Below, piece by piece: positions 41,397 to 49,448 of a stretch of DNA of 64,000 nucleotides. A model generated the notes under the pieces. It was given only the letters and a program-made list of their open reading frames with translations. It ran no database searches and was not told the DNA's origin. The number at the start of each line of letters is the position of its first letter. Position 1 is the first letter of the stretch. A program made the translations under genes and the position numbers. Location: assembly GCA_963643465.1 (NCBI GenBank), contig CAVIJT010000014.1, positions 1-64,000 on the forward strand, read 5' to 3'. The DNA is from CAG-411 sp963643465 (GTDB lineage Bacteria > Bacillota > Clostridia > Lachnospirales > Lachnospiraceae).

Positions 41397-42590
41397 ATGA
41401 AAAAGAAAGTAATAATTAGCGTATTAAGCATGATATTGGTAGGTTGTAATGTATTAACAGGATGTGGAACTGCTAGTTCAAACAATGAGAAAATAGCAGG
41501 TGAAGATTTGAAAGAAACAGTAAATCCAAAAGAAACAGAGAAGGCAGATACCATAGAAGCCAGTATTGTCAATATTGAGGATACGAAGAAGTATTATTTT
41601 TTGGATGATACAGTGATGTATACCCGTAACAATGATGAAACAATCTCTTTTTACGTATGGGATGAAGAAAGTTATACCGAGCAAAAAGGATATAAAGTGG
41701 ATCAAAATGTTATTATAGATGGACTTAAGTATCATATTTTGTTTTGGTATTGTATTATCGATTCTAAAGTGTATATTGCACATGAATATTGTGATGAGTG
41801 TAATAATCTTACAGCATATACATTGGGGAAGGAGCTGGATCAAGTTTATATAGAAGTTGGAGATCAAGGCAACGTTTCTTATTACTATTTTGATTTGAAT
41901 ACTTATGAAACTGAGAAAATATCGGTATTGGATAGAGTGGCAGATAAGAATTCATCAGTGATTGATTTTCAAATTTCTAAGGATGGAACATATGCCATAG
42001 CTAGTGTAGAAGAGAAAGAGACAACTGCGTATTATTTATGTAATTTAGAAACTGACACTTATGAAGAATTGACAGAAAAATTGCAAGAGCAGGTTCGTGG
42101 TGTTACATTTTTTGGGGAGCATGCAATACGATATTTTGTAGAGAATGAAAATGGAAAAGTTACATATAAGACTTGGAATGTAGGAGATGCTCAAAGCACA
42201 GATGTACTTGCTGATGTGGAATTGGAAAGTACCCTGGCAATATTGCCAGAGTGGATGTTGTATATGGATGCTGCTAAAGTTGACGTAGTTTCATTTGAAA
42301 ATAGGAGTTGTATTAAAACTCTACTGGAACAGAGTGAGTTTATAACCATATTTGCAGCAGAGAATGGGAAGAAATGCTTGGTAGTATCTTATGAAGAAGA
42401 TCAGGAGACCGAAGAGTTTTATATAACAAAAGGAATACTTGTGGATTTGCAAAATATGGAAGCGAAACAAATTTCAAATATTGATACAAAATGTAGATAT
42501 GAAAATGAAATTGAAGGCGGTTGGACATCAGAGAATACGTTTACATTTATGACAAGTGAAGGATTGGAAAGTTATACCTTTGCTGAATAA
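41397..42590 (+). CDS. lipoprotein of unknown function
   Basis: This 397-residue lipoprotein has a signal peptide with two candidate lipobox cysteines (LVGC and LTGC, near residues 16-23). The mature protein is acidic with a repeated pattern of short beta strands (DGTYAIASVEE, YLCNLETDTYEEL, then YFVENENGKVTYKTW) that reads like a beta-propeller or similar sensor domain. GAGGAGG precedes the ATG; eight further codons upstream overlap the preceding stop and are not used. It presumably works with the SpoIID-like protein at the cell surface. Confidence 0.65.
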   Translation: MKKKVIISVLSMILVGCNVLTGCGTASSNNEKIAGEDLKETVNPKETEKADTIEASIVNIEDTKKYYFLDDTVMYTRNNDETISFYVWDEESYTEQKGYKVDQNVIIDGLKYHILFWYCIIDSKVYIAHEYCDECNNLTAYTLGKELDQVYIEVGDQGNVSYYYFDLNTYETEKISVLDRVADKNSSVIDFQISKDGTYAIASVEEKETTAYYLCNLETDTYEELTEKLQEQVRGVTFFGEHAIRYFVENENGKVTYKTWNVGDAQSTDVLADVELESTLAILPEWMLYMDAAKVDVVSFENRSCIKTLLEQSEFITIFAAENGKKCLVVSYEEDQETEEFYITKGILVDLQNMEAKQISNIDTKCRYENEIEGGWTSENTFTFMTSEGLESYTFAE

Positions 42591-42631
42591 TAAGGTTAAA
42601 GTAGGATTGTTATGTTAATTTTGACATTTAC

Positions 42632-42670
42632 ATTGTCAATTTTGACAATTTCATTTTTTTCAAATATTGT
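42632..42670 (+). promoter_or_regulatory. 18-base palindrome overlapping a promoter
   Basis: ATTGTCAA-tt-TTGACAAT (42632-42649) is a perfect palindrome; a further half-site TTGACATT lies at 42621-42627. The right arm contains TTGACA (42642-42647), and TATTGT (42665-42670) follows after 17 bases. The only thing this promoter could express before the terminator at 42764 is about a 100-base RNA. Confidence 0.5.
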
Positions 42671-42763
42671 GTGATATGATACATATTGTTCGGAAGAAAA
42701 AATGAAAAAATGAAAACGAAAGTCAATTGAATGAAAAAGAATTTGGAGAGTATATTAAAACGT

Positions 42764-42808
42764 AAATAGCAGAAAGAACATTTGGGAGAGTGTTTTTTCT
42801 GCTATTTT
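42764..42808 (+). terminator. terminator
   Basis: AAATAGCAGAAA pairs with TTTCTGCTATTT, with TTTT after the stem. It ends the short transcript from 42671 and would also stop read-through from the lipoprotein gene. Confidence 0.7.
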
Positions 42809-42904
42809 CATATATTCTACCAAAGAAGGGCTAATGTCTGGCAAGAAACAGAGAAATTAAAAATATTCTTGTCCGTTTGTTAGCAGTATGTTATACTATA
42901 ACTT

Positions 42905-42928
42905 GTATTTGCATATCTTTGCAAATAC
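42905..42928. promoter_or_regulatory. inverted repeat upstream of second Rpn-type gene
   Basis: GTATTTGCA and TGCAAATAC form a perfect 9-base inverted repeat separated by six bases. It lies about 80 bases before the promoter. Role not known. Confidence 0.35.
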
Positions 42929-42983
42929 TCTAAATTTCTTTCGTAGGTTCTACGGAATATCACAGTTTACTTAATTGAAAACA

Positions 42984-43013
42984 TAGACACACTGCAATGG
43001 ATTTTGCTATAAT
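42984..43013 (+). promoter_or_regulatory. promoter of second Rpn-type gene
   Basis: TAGACA (42984-42989) and TATAAT (43008-43013) are 18 bases apart, with extended TGC. The downstream leader resembles that of the paralogue at 10516. Confidence 0.55.
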
Positions 43014-43173
43014 AAAGACAATGATTGGTGATATTTTTGAATGCTTTTTTGCAAAAGACGTCACTCATAAGTATACACGCCAGTTTTATTTATGATGCAG
43101 CAATAAGCTGCAAAAGTGTTTACTAGAGCATCCTTTCCGTTGCAGTTTGTCTGCAAAGAAAGGAAGATACCAT

Positions 43174-44163
43174 ATGACAAAAGGAAATCGGATTTACAAG
43201 GACAGATTATTTAAGTTTGTATTTAAAGACAAAGAAAAATTGTTGTCGCTTTACAATGCACTGAATCATTCCGATTATACAGATGCCAATGCGTTGGAAA
43301 TTAACACATTGGAAGACTTTATCTATATGAGAATGAAGAACGACCTATCATTTATTTTGGATTCGGATATGTGTTTGTACGAGCATCAAAGCACTTATAA
43401 TCCGAATATGCCCTTGCGGGGACTTTTGTATTTTGCAGATTTGCTCCAGCAATTTGTTACAGAAAAGGGATATAATATTTATGGTTCTAAACTGCTCAAA
43501 CTTCCGAATCCTAGGTTTGTTGTATTTTACAATGGAGATGACTCCATACCGGAGCGAAGTGTACTACGATTAAGTGATGCGTTTGAAAATAAGGAAAAGT
43601 CCGGTTGTTTGGAAGTAGAGGCACTCTTGCTAGATGTGAACGTAGGGAAAAATCAGGAATTGATGAAGAGTTGTGGTTATTTAAAGGACTATACAACTTT
43701 TGTGGGAAAAGTAAAAGAATATAAGGAACACGATGATTTAGAGGTTGCTATTGATAAGGCGATGGAGTATTGTATTAGACACGATATTATGAAAGAACTT
43801 CTATTGAAGCATAAAGCGGAGGTGGCAAGATTGATATTCAGAGAATTTGATGAAGCCGAATATATACGCATGGTGGAAAAAAACACAGAAAATAAAATTG
43901 CAGCTTACCAAGAAGAGATTGCGTTACAGAAGGAACAACTTTATCAAAAGGATGAAGAACTATCGCAAAAAGATGAACAATTATCTCAACAAAGCGAACA
44001 ACTATCAAAAAAGGATGAACAATTATCTCAACAAAGCGAACAATTATCAAAAAAGGATGAACAATTATCTCAACAAAGCCAACAGATATCTCAACAAAAC
44101 AAGTTATTAGTCGAATATGAACAAATATTGGAGGAACATGGATTGTTGAAAAACGAGGAATAA
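43174..44163 (+). CDS. Rpn/YhgA-like PD-(D/E)XK nuclease-family protein with repeat tail
   Basis: This 329-residue paralogue of the protein at 10659 shares YKDRLFKFVFKDKEKLLSLYNALN, the nuclease-core segment DSDMCLYEHQSTYNPNMPLRG and PRFVVFYNG. The C-terminal ~90 residues are a coiled coil made of the heptad KDEQLSQ/QSEQLSK repeated in 14-residue pairs. AAAGGAAG precedes the ATG at 43174; nine codons upstream are unused. Full-length, with no frameshift. Confidence 0.82.
   Translation: MTKGNRIYKDRLFKFVFKDKEKLLSLYNALNHSDYTDANALEINTLEDFIYMRMKNDLSFILDSDMCLYEHQSTYNPNMPLRGLLYFADLLQQFVTEKGYNIYGSKLLKLPNPRFVVFYNGDDSIPERSVLRLSDAFENKEKSGCLEVEALLLDVNVGKNQELMKSCGYLKDYTTFVGKVKEYKEHDDLEVAIDKAMEYCIRHDIMKELLLKHKAEVARLIFREFDEAEYIRMVEKNTENKIAAYQEEIALQKEQLYQKDEELSQKDEQLSQQSEQLSKKDEQLSQQSEQLSKKDEQLSQQSQQISQQNKLLVEYEQILEEHGLLKNEE
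43972..44097 (+). repeat. tandem 42-bp repeat in Rpn-type gene
   Basis: Units begin at 43972, 44014 and 44056 and are nearly identical. Each encodes two heptads of a coiled coil. In-frame unit changes would only lengthen or shorten the tail. Confidence 0.9.
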
Positions 44164-44418
44164 CTGGTTGCTGTTTGTAGATAGCTCTTTGCACTATGTT
44201 ATAGAGAGCATAAGAAAGCGTAATATAGTGGTTATGGTTTAGTAAGACGGGGGTTTCCATTCATTGACAAAGAAGTAAAAATATGGTAGCATAAAAGAAA
44301 AGAAGAACCAGCTTTTGGAAGTGTTGGGGGACACAGAAAAGATGGTTTTTATGGACGAGTAGAGAGGGAACTTTAGATGACGGGGTTAATAGGCTATCAT
44401 ATGTATGACAAGCATAGC

Positions 44419-44473
44419 AGGAAGCTACAAAACTTTTTAGACTCTGGAGTTTTGTGGTTTCCTTTTTTTATTT
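44419..44473 (+). terminator. terminator before chemosensory cluster
   Basis: GGAA and ACAAAACT pair with AGTTTTGT and TTCC, followed by seven T. Confidence 0.8.
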
Positions 44474-44513
44474 TATAGGAAAGTTCTTCGTGAATGAGGA
44501 ATTTAGGGAGTTG

Positions 44514-44531
44514 AAGTGGACTTGTCCACTT
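44514..44531. promoter_or_regulatory. 18-base palindrome upstream of chemosensory cluster
   Basis: AAGTGGAC-tt-GTCCACTT is a perfect palindrome, 50 bases before the first gene of the cluster and directly after a terminator. No clear -10 is visible nearby. It is the best candidate operator for the whole cluster. Confidence 0.5.
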
Positions 44532-44580
44532 TGTTTGAAAATTTACACCAGTAGTGAGGCAAATAGGGGGTGAACGAAAT

Positions 44581-45993
44581 ATGGGGCAGGGCGTTTCGGA
44601 TGTGTTTATCCTACAGCATTTATTGGAAATGATTCTGATTATTAGAAAAGATGGGAGCATACGGTTTGCAAATCAGGCCGCGCTGGAAATTCTAGGCTGG
44701 GAGCAGCTTGTGGAGCGGAATATTACGGAGATTTTTCCGAGTGATTTTCATATGGAGGAAAGTGTGTTTGTGCCAGAATGTCAGATTTCTATGGAAGAAC
44801 AGGGAATGAATGCGTACCGAGAGAATAAAACTTGTTTTCCTGTTAAGGTAAGGCTACTTGCGCAAGGGGAAGAGTATCTTCTTATGGGACATAACGATTC
44901 GCAAAGAATGATGCAGGAAAAGCAAGTGGCACAGATGCAGGAGGAACTTGAGATAGCCAATAGGATTAAGTCAGAATTTGTGGCAAACGTTACCCATGAA
45001 CTTCGAACACCAGTGAACGGCATTTCTGGTAACGCAAAGGAACTTCAGGCTATAGAAGAGGATAAACGTAAATTAAAACTTTTAGATTTGATACAGCAGG
45101 GCTGTAAGAATATGAATGCCATAATTAATAATATTTTGGATTTTTCCAAGTTGGATGCTGGAAAATTTGTATTAGAAAAGCAGGAATTTGAGTTTGAGCA
45201 TTTGATTGCATTTGTGAAAGGGAATCATAAGAATAAATTGACAGAAAAGGGATTAGATTTTATTATCAATATTTCTCCGGAAGTGCCAAAGAAAATCATT
45301 GGAGATGAACTTCGAATTGGACAAGTTCTCAACAATTTGTTATCAAATGCCAGTAAATTTACGTCTGTTGGAAAAGTGACGCTAGATGTGGTAAAGACAG
45401 CGCAATTTGATAATCGGGTAGAATTGTTTTTTATGGTGATGGATACTGGTATTGGTATTAGTAAAGCAGATCAGGATAAACTGTTTGAGAGCTTTTCACA
45501 AGTAGATGCGTCTATTAGTCGAAGGTATGGGGGTACCGGGCTGGGACTTAACATTTCCAAACAGTTAGTGGAACTTATGGAAGGTGGCATTCAGGTAGAT
45601 AGTATAGAGGGAAAAGGAAGTACATTTACATTTCATATATGGGTGGAAATTCCGCCAGAAGAGGCGGAGCATGTTACAGAAAATGCAGATGCAGATGAGG
45701 TACTTAAAAAATTAAAGAACTTGTCAGAGCAAGAAAATAGCGAGGAAGTGTGGACGTATGGCACTGACGAAAATTTAGAAGAACTTCACAAAAAGATGTC
45801 TAAATTGATTCTCTGTATTGAGATGGAGAATTGGGAAAAGGCGGAAATGTTTATGGACACAATACGACAACTTACAGAAGAGGCACCAAGAGAAGTAAAA
45901 ACTGGGGTATTGCGTTTGAAAATGTCAGTGCAAAAAGCAAATAAAGACAAAGCAACTGAAGCGTTTTCAACCTTTGAGGAAATTGTAGGGTAA
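44581..45993 (+). CDS. soluble PAS-domain histidine kinase
   Basis: This 470-residue kinase lacks membrane segments. An N-terminal PAS-like domain (~5-110) is followed by a short coiled coil, HisKA with NVTHELRTPVNGISGN (phospho-His near 140), and HATPase motifs NNLLSNASKF, DTGIGIS and GGTGLGLNISKQL. The C-terminal ~100 residues are acidic and helical; their last part could be a degenerate Hpt-like bundle. AGGGGG precedes the ATG at 44581. It is the first gene of the chemosensory operon, 28 bases ahead of a REC protein. Confidence 0.9.
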   Translation: MGQGVSDVFILQHLLEMILIIRKDGSIRFANQAALEILGWEQLVERNITEIFPSDFHMEESVFVPECQISMEEQGMNAYRENKTCFPVKVRLLAQGEEYLLMGHNDSQRMMQEKQVAQMQEELEIANRIKSEFVANVTHELRTPVNGISGNAKELQAIEEDKRKLKLLDLIQQGCKNMNAIINNILDFSKLDAGKFVLEKQEFEFEHLIAFVKGNHKNKLTEKGLDFIINISPEVPKKIIGDELRIGQVLNNLLSNASKFTSVGKVTLDVVKTAQFDNRVELFFMVMDTGIGISKADQDKLFESFSQVDASISRRYGGTGLGLNISKQLVELMEGGIQVDSIEGKGSTFTFHIWVEIPPEEAEHVTENADADEVLKKLKNLSEQENSEEVWTYGTDENLEELHKKMSKLILCIEMENWEKAEMFMDTIRQLTEEAPREVKTGVLRLKMSVQKANKDKATEAFSTFEEIVG

Positions 45994-46021
45994 TTGGTAA
46001 CAGAATATGAGGAGGGACAAT

Positions 46022-47083
46022 ATGGAAAAAGAGGTAAAGGAAAAAGAAGTCACTCGTATTCTCATTGTGGATGATGTAGAGACGAATCGTTTTACGTTGC
46101 GGGATATTATTGCTGAAATGGGATATCAACCTATTTTAACGGAAAATGGAGAGCAGGCATTAAAAATTGTAGAACGTTTTCCTTTGAAATTGATTATTTC
46201 AGATGTGGCAATGCCAGTGATGGACGGATATGAATTATGTAAGAGAGTCAAAGAGAATCCAGAAACCAGAGAGATACCGATTATTTTCATATCTGCATTT
46301 GATGATCCCTCTGATATTATAAAAGGGTTTGAGTTAAAGGGTGAGGATTACATTACCAAGCCTTTTATTCCTGAAGTCGTACAGGCTCGAGTGAAAGTTC
46401 ATTTGAAGCTGGCAGAAAATAATAAGACTATGCAGGAGATGAACCGAAAGCTACATGCTTCTGTAACAGAACAGATGAGCCAGGTGGAAGGGGAAAAACG
46501 AAATGTGCTATATGCCATGCTTCGTATAGCCAGAGAACATCCTACTTTTCAACAGGATCAGATGGAGCGATTATCGGCAAATTGTAAGACGCTGGCAGAG
46601 GCGTTACAGCTTTCGAAGCAGTTTGGAGCGTTGATTTCAGACGCATATATCAGCACTATAGAACTGGCTGCTCCTCTTTGCAATTTAGGCAGTGTGGCAG
46701 TACCTTCCCAGTTGTTTGATAAAAATGAGGGACTGACAAAAGAGGAACAAACCATGTTGGAACAACATACTACCATTGGGGCAGAGATTTTAGCGGATGT
46801 AAAGCGAAACAGCAATTATAACGATTTTTTGGAAATGTCGGTGGAGATTGCTCATTTCCATCATGAAAATTGGGATGGAAGTGGATATCCAGAACAGTTA
46901 AAAGGAGAGGAGATTCCTTTATCAGCACAAATTGTACATATTGCCACTGATTTTGGAGAATTGACAAAGCAAGATGGAAAGAGTGCAGAAGAGGCTATTG
47001 GTGTGATGGAAAAGTCTGTGGGAACCATTTATAATCCTGAGATTTTTAATATTATGAGTAAAATTGTAAGGCAGTTGCATTAA
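46022..47083 (+). CDS. response regulator with degenerate HD-GYP domain
   Basis: This 353-residue protein has a receiver domain (~10-128, phospho-Asp in LIISDVAMPVMDG, Lys in ITKPF), a helical linker, and an HD-GYP-like domain (~150-353). HHENWDGSGYPEQLKGEEIPL is intact, but where active enzymes have LLHDIGKIGIPD this protein reads PLCNLGSVAVPS, so the HD pair is lost; the downstream VAD segment is also changed (HIATDF). It is therefore probably not a c-di-GMP phosphodiesterase but a binding or output module. GAGGAGGGA precedes the ATG at 46022. Confidence 0.85.
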   Translation: MEKEVKEKEVTRILIVDDVETNRFTLRDIIAEMGYQPILTENGEQALKIVERFPLKLIISDVAMPVMDGYELCKRVKENPETREIPIIFISAFDDPSDIIKGFELKGEDYITKPFIPEVVQARVKVHLKLAENNKTMQEMNRKLHASVTEQMSQVEGEKRNVLYAMLRIAREHPTFQQDQMERLSANCKTLAEALQLSKQFGALISDAYISTIELAAPLCNLGSVAVPSQLFDKNEGLTKEEQTMLEQHTTIGAEILADVKRNSNYNDFLEMSVEIAHFHHENWDGSGYPEQLKGEEIPLSAQIVHIATDFGELTKQDGKSAEEAIGVMEKSVGTIYNPEIFNIMSKIVRQLH

Positions 47084-47101
47084 GTAGTAGGGGATGGGGA
47101 C

Positions 47102-47908
47102 ATGACAGATGAGGAATTTTTTAGAATACATACCTTTTTAAAACAATCCTATGGAATTGATATGAGCAAAAAGAAGGAAATTGTAACCGGGCGTTTGGAA
47201 AATTACATTCATCGCCGGGGATTTCGAAGTTATGACCAATATCTCAGTGCGTTGGAACAGGACTATACTGGAGAAATGGAAAAAGAGCTGGTGAATTTGT
47301 TGACAACAAACCATACCTTTTTTATGCGGGAATTTGAGCATTTTGAATTTCTTAGGGAGGTTGTTCTTCCATATTTAAGACAAAAGGAAGCAAACAAGAA
47401 AGATTTGGCGATTTGGTGTGGGGCATCTTCTACTGGTCAAGAACCTTATATGCTTGCTATGATGCTCATGGATTTTTTTGGATTGGCACATAGAGAGTGG
47501 GATACCAGAGTGCTTGCCACAGACATTTCTACTGAGGTATTACAACAGGCAGTGGCGGGGGTTTATAAAAGTGAAGAGATTGAGGCACTTCCCACTACAT
47601 GGAAACGACGCTTTCTTCGTTCCATGCCAGATGGACAAACGTGGAAGATGACAGAGGAAGTGAAGAATCAGGTGATTTTTCGACAGTTTAATTTAATGGA
47701 GCCATTTCCATTTCGAAGAAAAATGCACATTATTTTTCTTCGAAATGTAATGATATATTTTGACCACAAGACAAAGCAAGAGCTACTAGAAAAAGTTTAC
47801 GATGCGATGGAGCCGGGGGGATATTTGTTTATTGGAAGAACAGAGACTTTGGAGAGGGATGTGTTACCTTTTGAGTTAATACAACCATCTATCTTTCGTA
47901 AAATATAA
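47102..47908 (+). CDS. cheR: chemoreceptor glutamate methyltransferase CheR
   Basis: CheR uses SAM to methylate glutamates on chemoreceptors. The 268-residue protein has the N-terminal helical domain with TNHTFFMREFEHFEFL, then the Rossmann domain IWCGASSTGQEPYMLAM, RVLATDISTEVLQQA, FRQFNLMEPFPF and the C-terminal MIYFDHKTKQELLEK...GGYLFIGRTE. It lies 18 bases after the REC/HD-GYP gene. The 21-base palindrome-like GTAACTGTTTTAAAACGTTAC follows the stop directly. Confidence 0.96.
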   Translation: MTDEEFFRIHTFLKQSYGIDMSKKKEIVTGRLENYIHRRGFRSYDQYLSALEQDYTGEMEKELVNLLTTNHTFFMREFEHFEFLREVVLPYLRQKEANKKDLAIWCGASSTGQEPYMLAMMLMDFFGLAHREWDTRVLATDISTEVLQQAVAGVYKSEEIEALPTTWKRRFLRSMPDGQTWKMTEEVKNQVIFRQFNLMEPFPFRRKMHIIFLRNVMIYFDHKTKQELLEKVYDAMEPGGYLFIGRTETLERDVLPFELIQPSIFRKI

Positions 47909-47929
47909 GTAACTGTTTTAAAACGTTAC
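47909..47929. repeat. short palindrome after cheR stop codon
   Basis: GTAACTGTTTTAAAACGTTAC is an almost perfect palindrome (one extra T). It abuts the cheR stop codon. Its GTAAC ends recall the miniature element, but it shares no other sequence with it. Confidence 0.45.
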
Positions 47930-47947
47930 AGAAAGAAGCGTGAGAAT

Positions 47948-49000
47948 ATGAGAACAATCAAAGTGCTAGTTGTAGATGACTCCTTGTTGTTTCGGGAGCT
48001 TTTAGTACAAAATCTCAATAAAGATCCGGAAATTCAGGTAGTAGCTACGGCAAAAGACCCTTTTGAGGCAAGGGATGCCATTGTGGAATATAAACCGGAT
48101 GTTATGACGTTGGATATTGAACTTCCCAGAATGTCTGGAATAGAATTTTTAAGAAAACTTATGCCTCAATATCCAATGCCGGTGGTTATGATTAGTGCTT
48201 TGAGTGATAAAGTATTTGATGCTATGAATGCCGGTGCCGTAGATTTTGTGGCAAAAAGCAGTGGCAGTAATCGGGCAGAACTTGAGAATTTTGTTAGAAA
48301 TGAATTGCCTGGAAAAATAAAAATTGCTGCAAATGCGCAGTTGATTCCCAAAAAGCCTATGTTTTCGTCTGGTTCATCTGTGGCAGAGTTATCTAAGTTG
48401 GCAGGAAAAGAAAACTGTGATGTAAAAAATATGGTTTTGGCTATTGGTGCATCTACAGGAGGAACAGAGGCAACTGCCAATGTACTAAAATATTTAGACA
48501 CGGATGTACCGGGGATTGTGATTGTGCAGCATATGCCAAAGGGGTTTACTGGTATGTATGCAGAGCGTCTGGATCGGCAGAGCAAACTCTCTGTGAAAGA
48601 GGCAAAAAGTGGGGATATTGTAAGGCCGGGAACGGCACTTCTTGCCCCCGGAGGAGATGCACACATGAAACTGGTAAAAGTAAATGGTGCGTATCAAGTT
48701 TTGATAAAACAGGCACCGAAAGTCAATGGACATTGTCCATCTGTGGATGTGTTGTTTGATTCCGTAGCAGAAGAAGCTGGAAGGAATGCTATCGGGATTA
48801 TTTTAACAGGCATGGGGGGAGACGGTGCGAAAGGTCTTTTGCATATGCGAAGGGCAGGTGCCAGAACCATTGGCCAGGACCCCACTACATGTGTGGTCTA
48901 TGGTATGCCAAGAGTTGCTTATGAAATAGGTGCCGTGGAATATCAAGAGAAACTGCAAGATATTCCAAATCGGACTTATCAAATATTACGAACAATGTGA
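47948..49000 (+). CDS. cheB: chemotaxis methylesterase/deamidase CheB
   Basis: CheB removes methyl groups from receptors. The 350-residue protein has a receiver domain (VVDDSLLFREL, phospho-Asp in MTLDIELPRMSG, VAKSSG) and a C-terminal esterase with GASTGGTEA (catalytic Ser), VQHMPKGFTGMYAERL (His) and LTGMGGDGAKGLL (Asp). All three catalytic residues are in place. Confidence 0.97.
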   Translation: MRTIKVLVVDDSLLFRELLVQNLNKDPEIQVVATAKDPFEARDAIVEYKPDVMTLDIELPRMSGIEFLRKLMPQYPMPVVMISALSDKVFDAMNAGAVDFVAKSSGSNRAELENFVRNELPGKIKIAANAQLIPKKPMFSSGSSVAELSKLAGKENCDVKNMVLAIGASTGGTEATANVLKYLDTDVPGIVIVQHMPKGFTGMYAERLDRQSKLSVKEAKSGDIVRPGTALLAPGGDAHMKLVKVNGAYQVLIKQAPKVNGHCPSVDVLFDSVAEEAGRNAIGIILTGMGGDGAKGLLHMRRAGARTIGQDPTTCVVYGMPRVAYEIGAVEYQEKLQDIPNRTYQILRTM

Positions 49001-49011
49001 GGTGAAGGGGT

Positions 49012-49407
49012 ATGAAGATTTTATTAGCAGAAGATGATTATGTAACAAGAAAAGCTATGGATAGTTTTTTATCAAAGTATGGGGAGTGCGATGTTACTGT
49101 GGATGGAATGGAAGCGGTAGATGCCTTTATGCTTGCCCTTGAGGAGGGAGAACCCTATGATTTGGTGTGTTTGGACATTATGATGCCGGTTATGGATGGA
49201 TATCAGGCACTCATGGGAATTCGAAATCTGGAAAAAGAGAGGAATATTCCAAAGGAAAAACAGGCAAAAGTCATTATGACTACTGCATTGAATGAAGAGA
49301 AAAATGTAAAAATGGCATTTGAACTTGGTTGTACCATTTATTCGGGAAAACCAATTGATCAGGTAAGATTTGAACAGGCTTTAAGAAAACTGGGGTTGGT
49401 GGAATAA
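49012..49407 (+). CDS. cheY: CheY-like single-domain response regulator
   Basis: This 131-residue receiver-only protein shows the acidic pair in LLAEDDYVTRK, phospho-Asp in CLDIMMPVMDGYQ and Lys in YSGKPID. A conserved Thr/Ala switch is present in IMTTALNEEKN. It is 11 bases after cheB and is the obvious phosphotransfer target of CheA. No FliM or FliG gene is in the window, so its output partner is unknown. Confidence 0.92.
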   Translation: MKILLAEDDYVTRKAMDSFLSKYGECDVTVDGMEAVDAFMLALEEGEPYDLVCLDIMMPVMDGYQALMGIRNLEKERNIPKEKQAKVIMTTALNEEKNVKMAFELGCTIYSGKPIDQVRFEQALRKLGLVE

Positions 49408-49448
49408 GCCACTTGGTTTTCATTCTGTAAAGAAAGGGGGATTACAAC

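Noticed and set aside
43838..44260. 140-codon minus-strand frame over the 42-bp repeats
   Set aside because: Shadow of the repeat tail of the Rpn-type gene.
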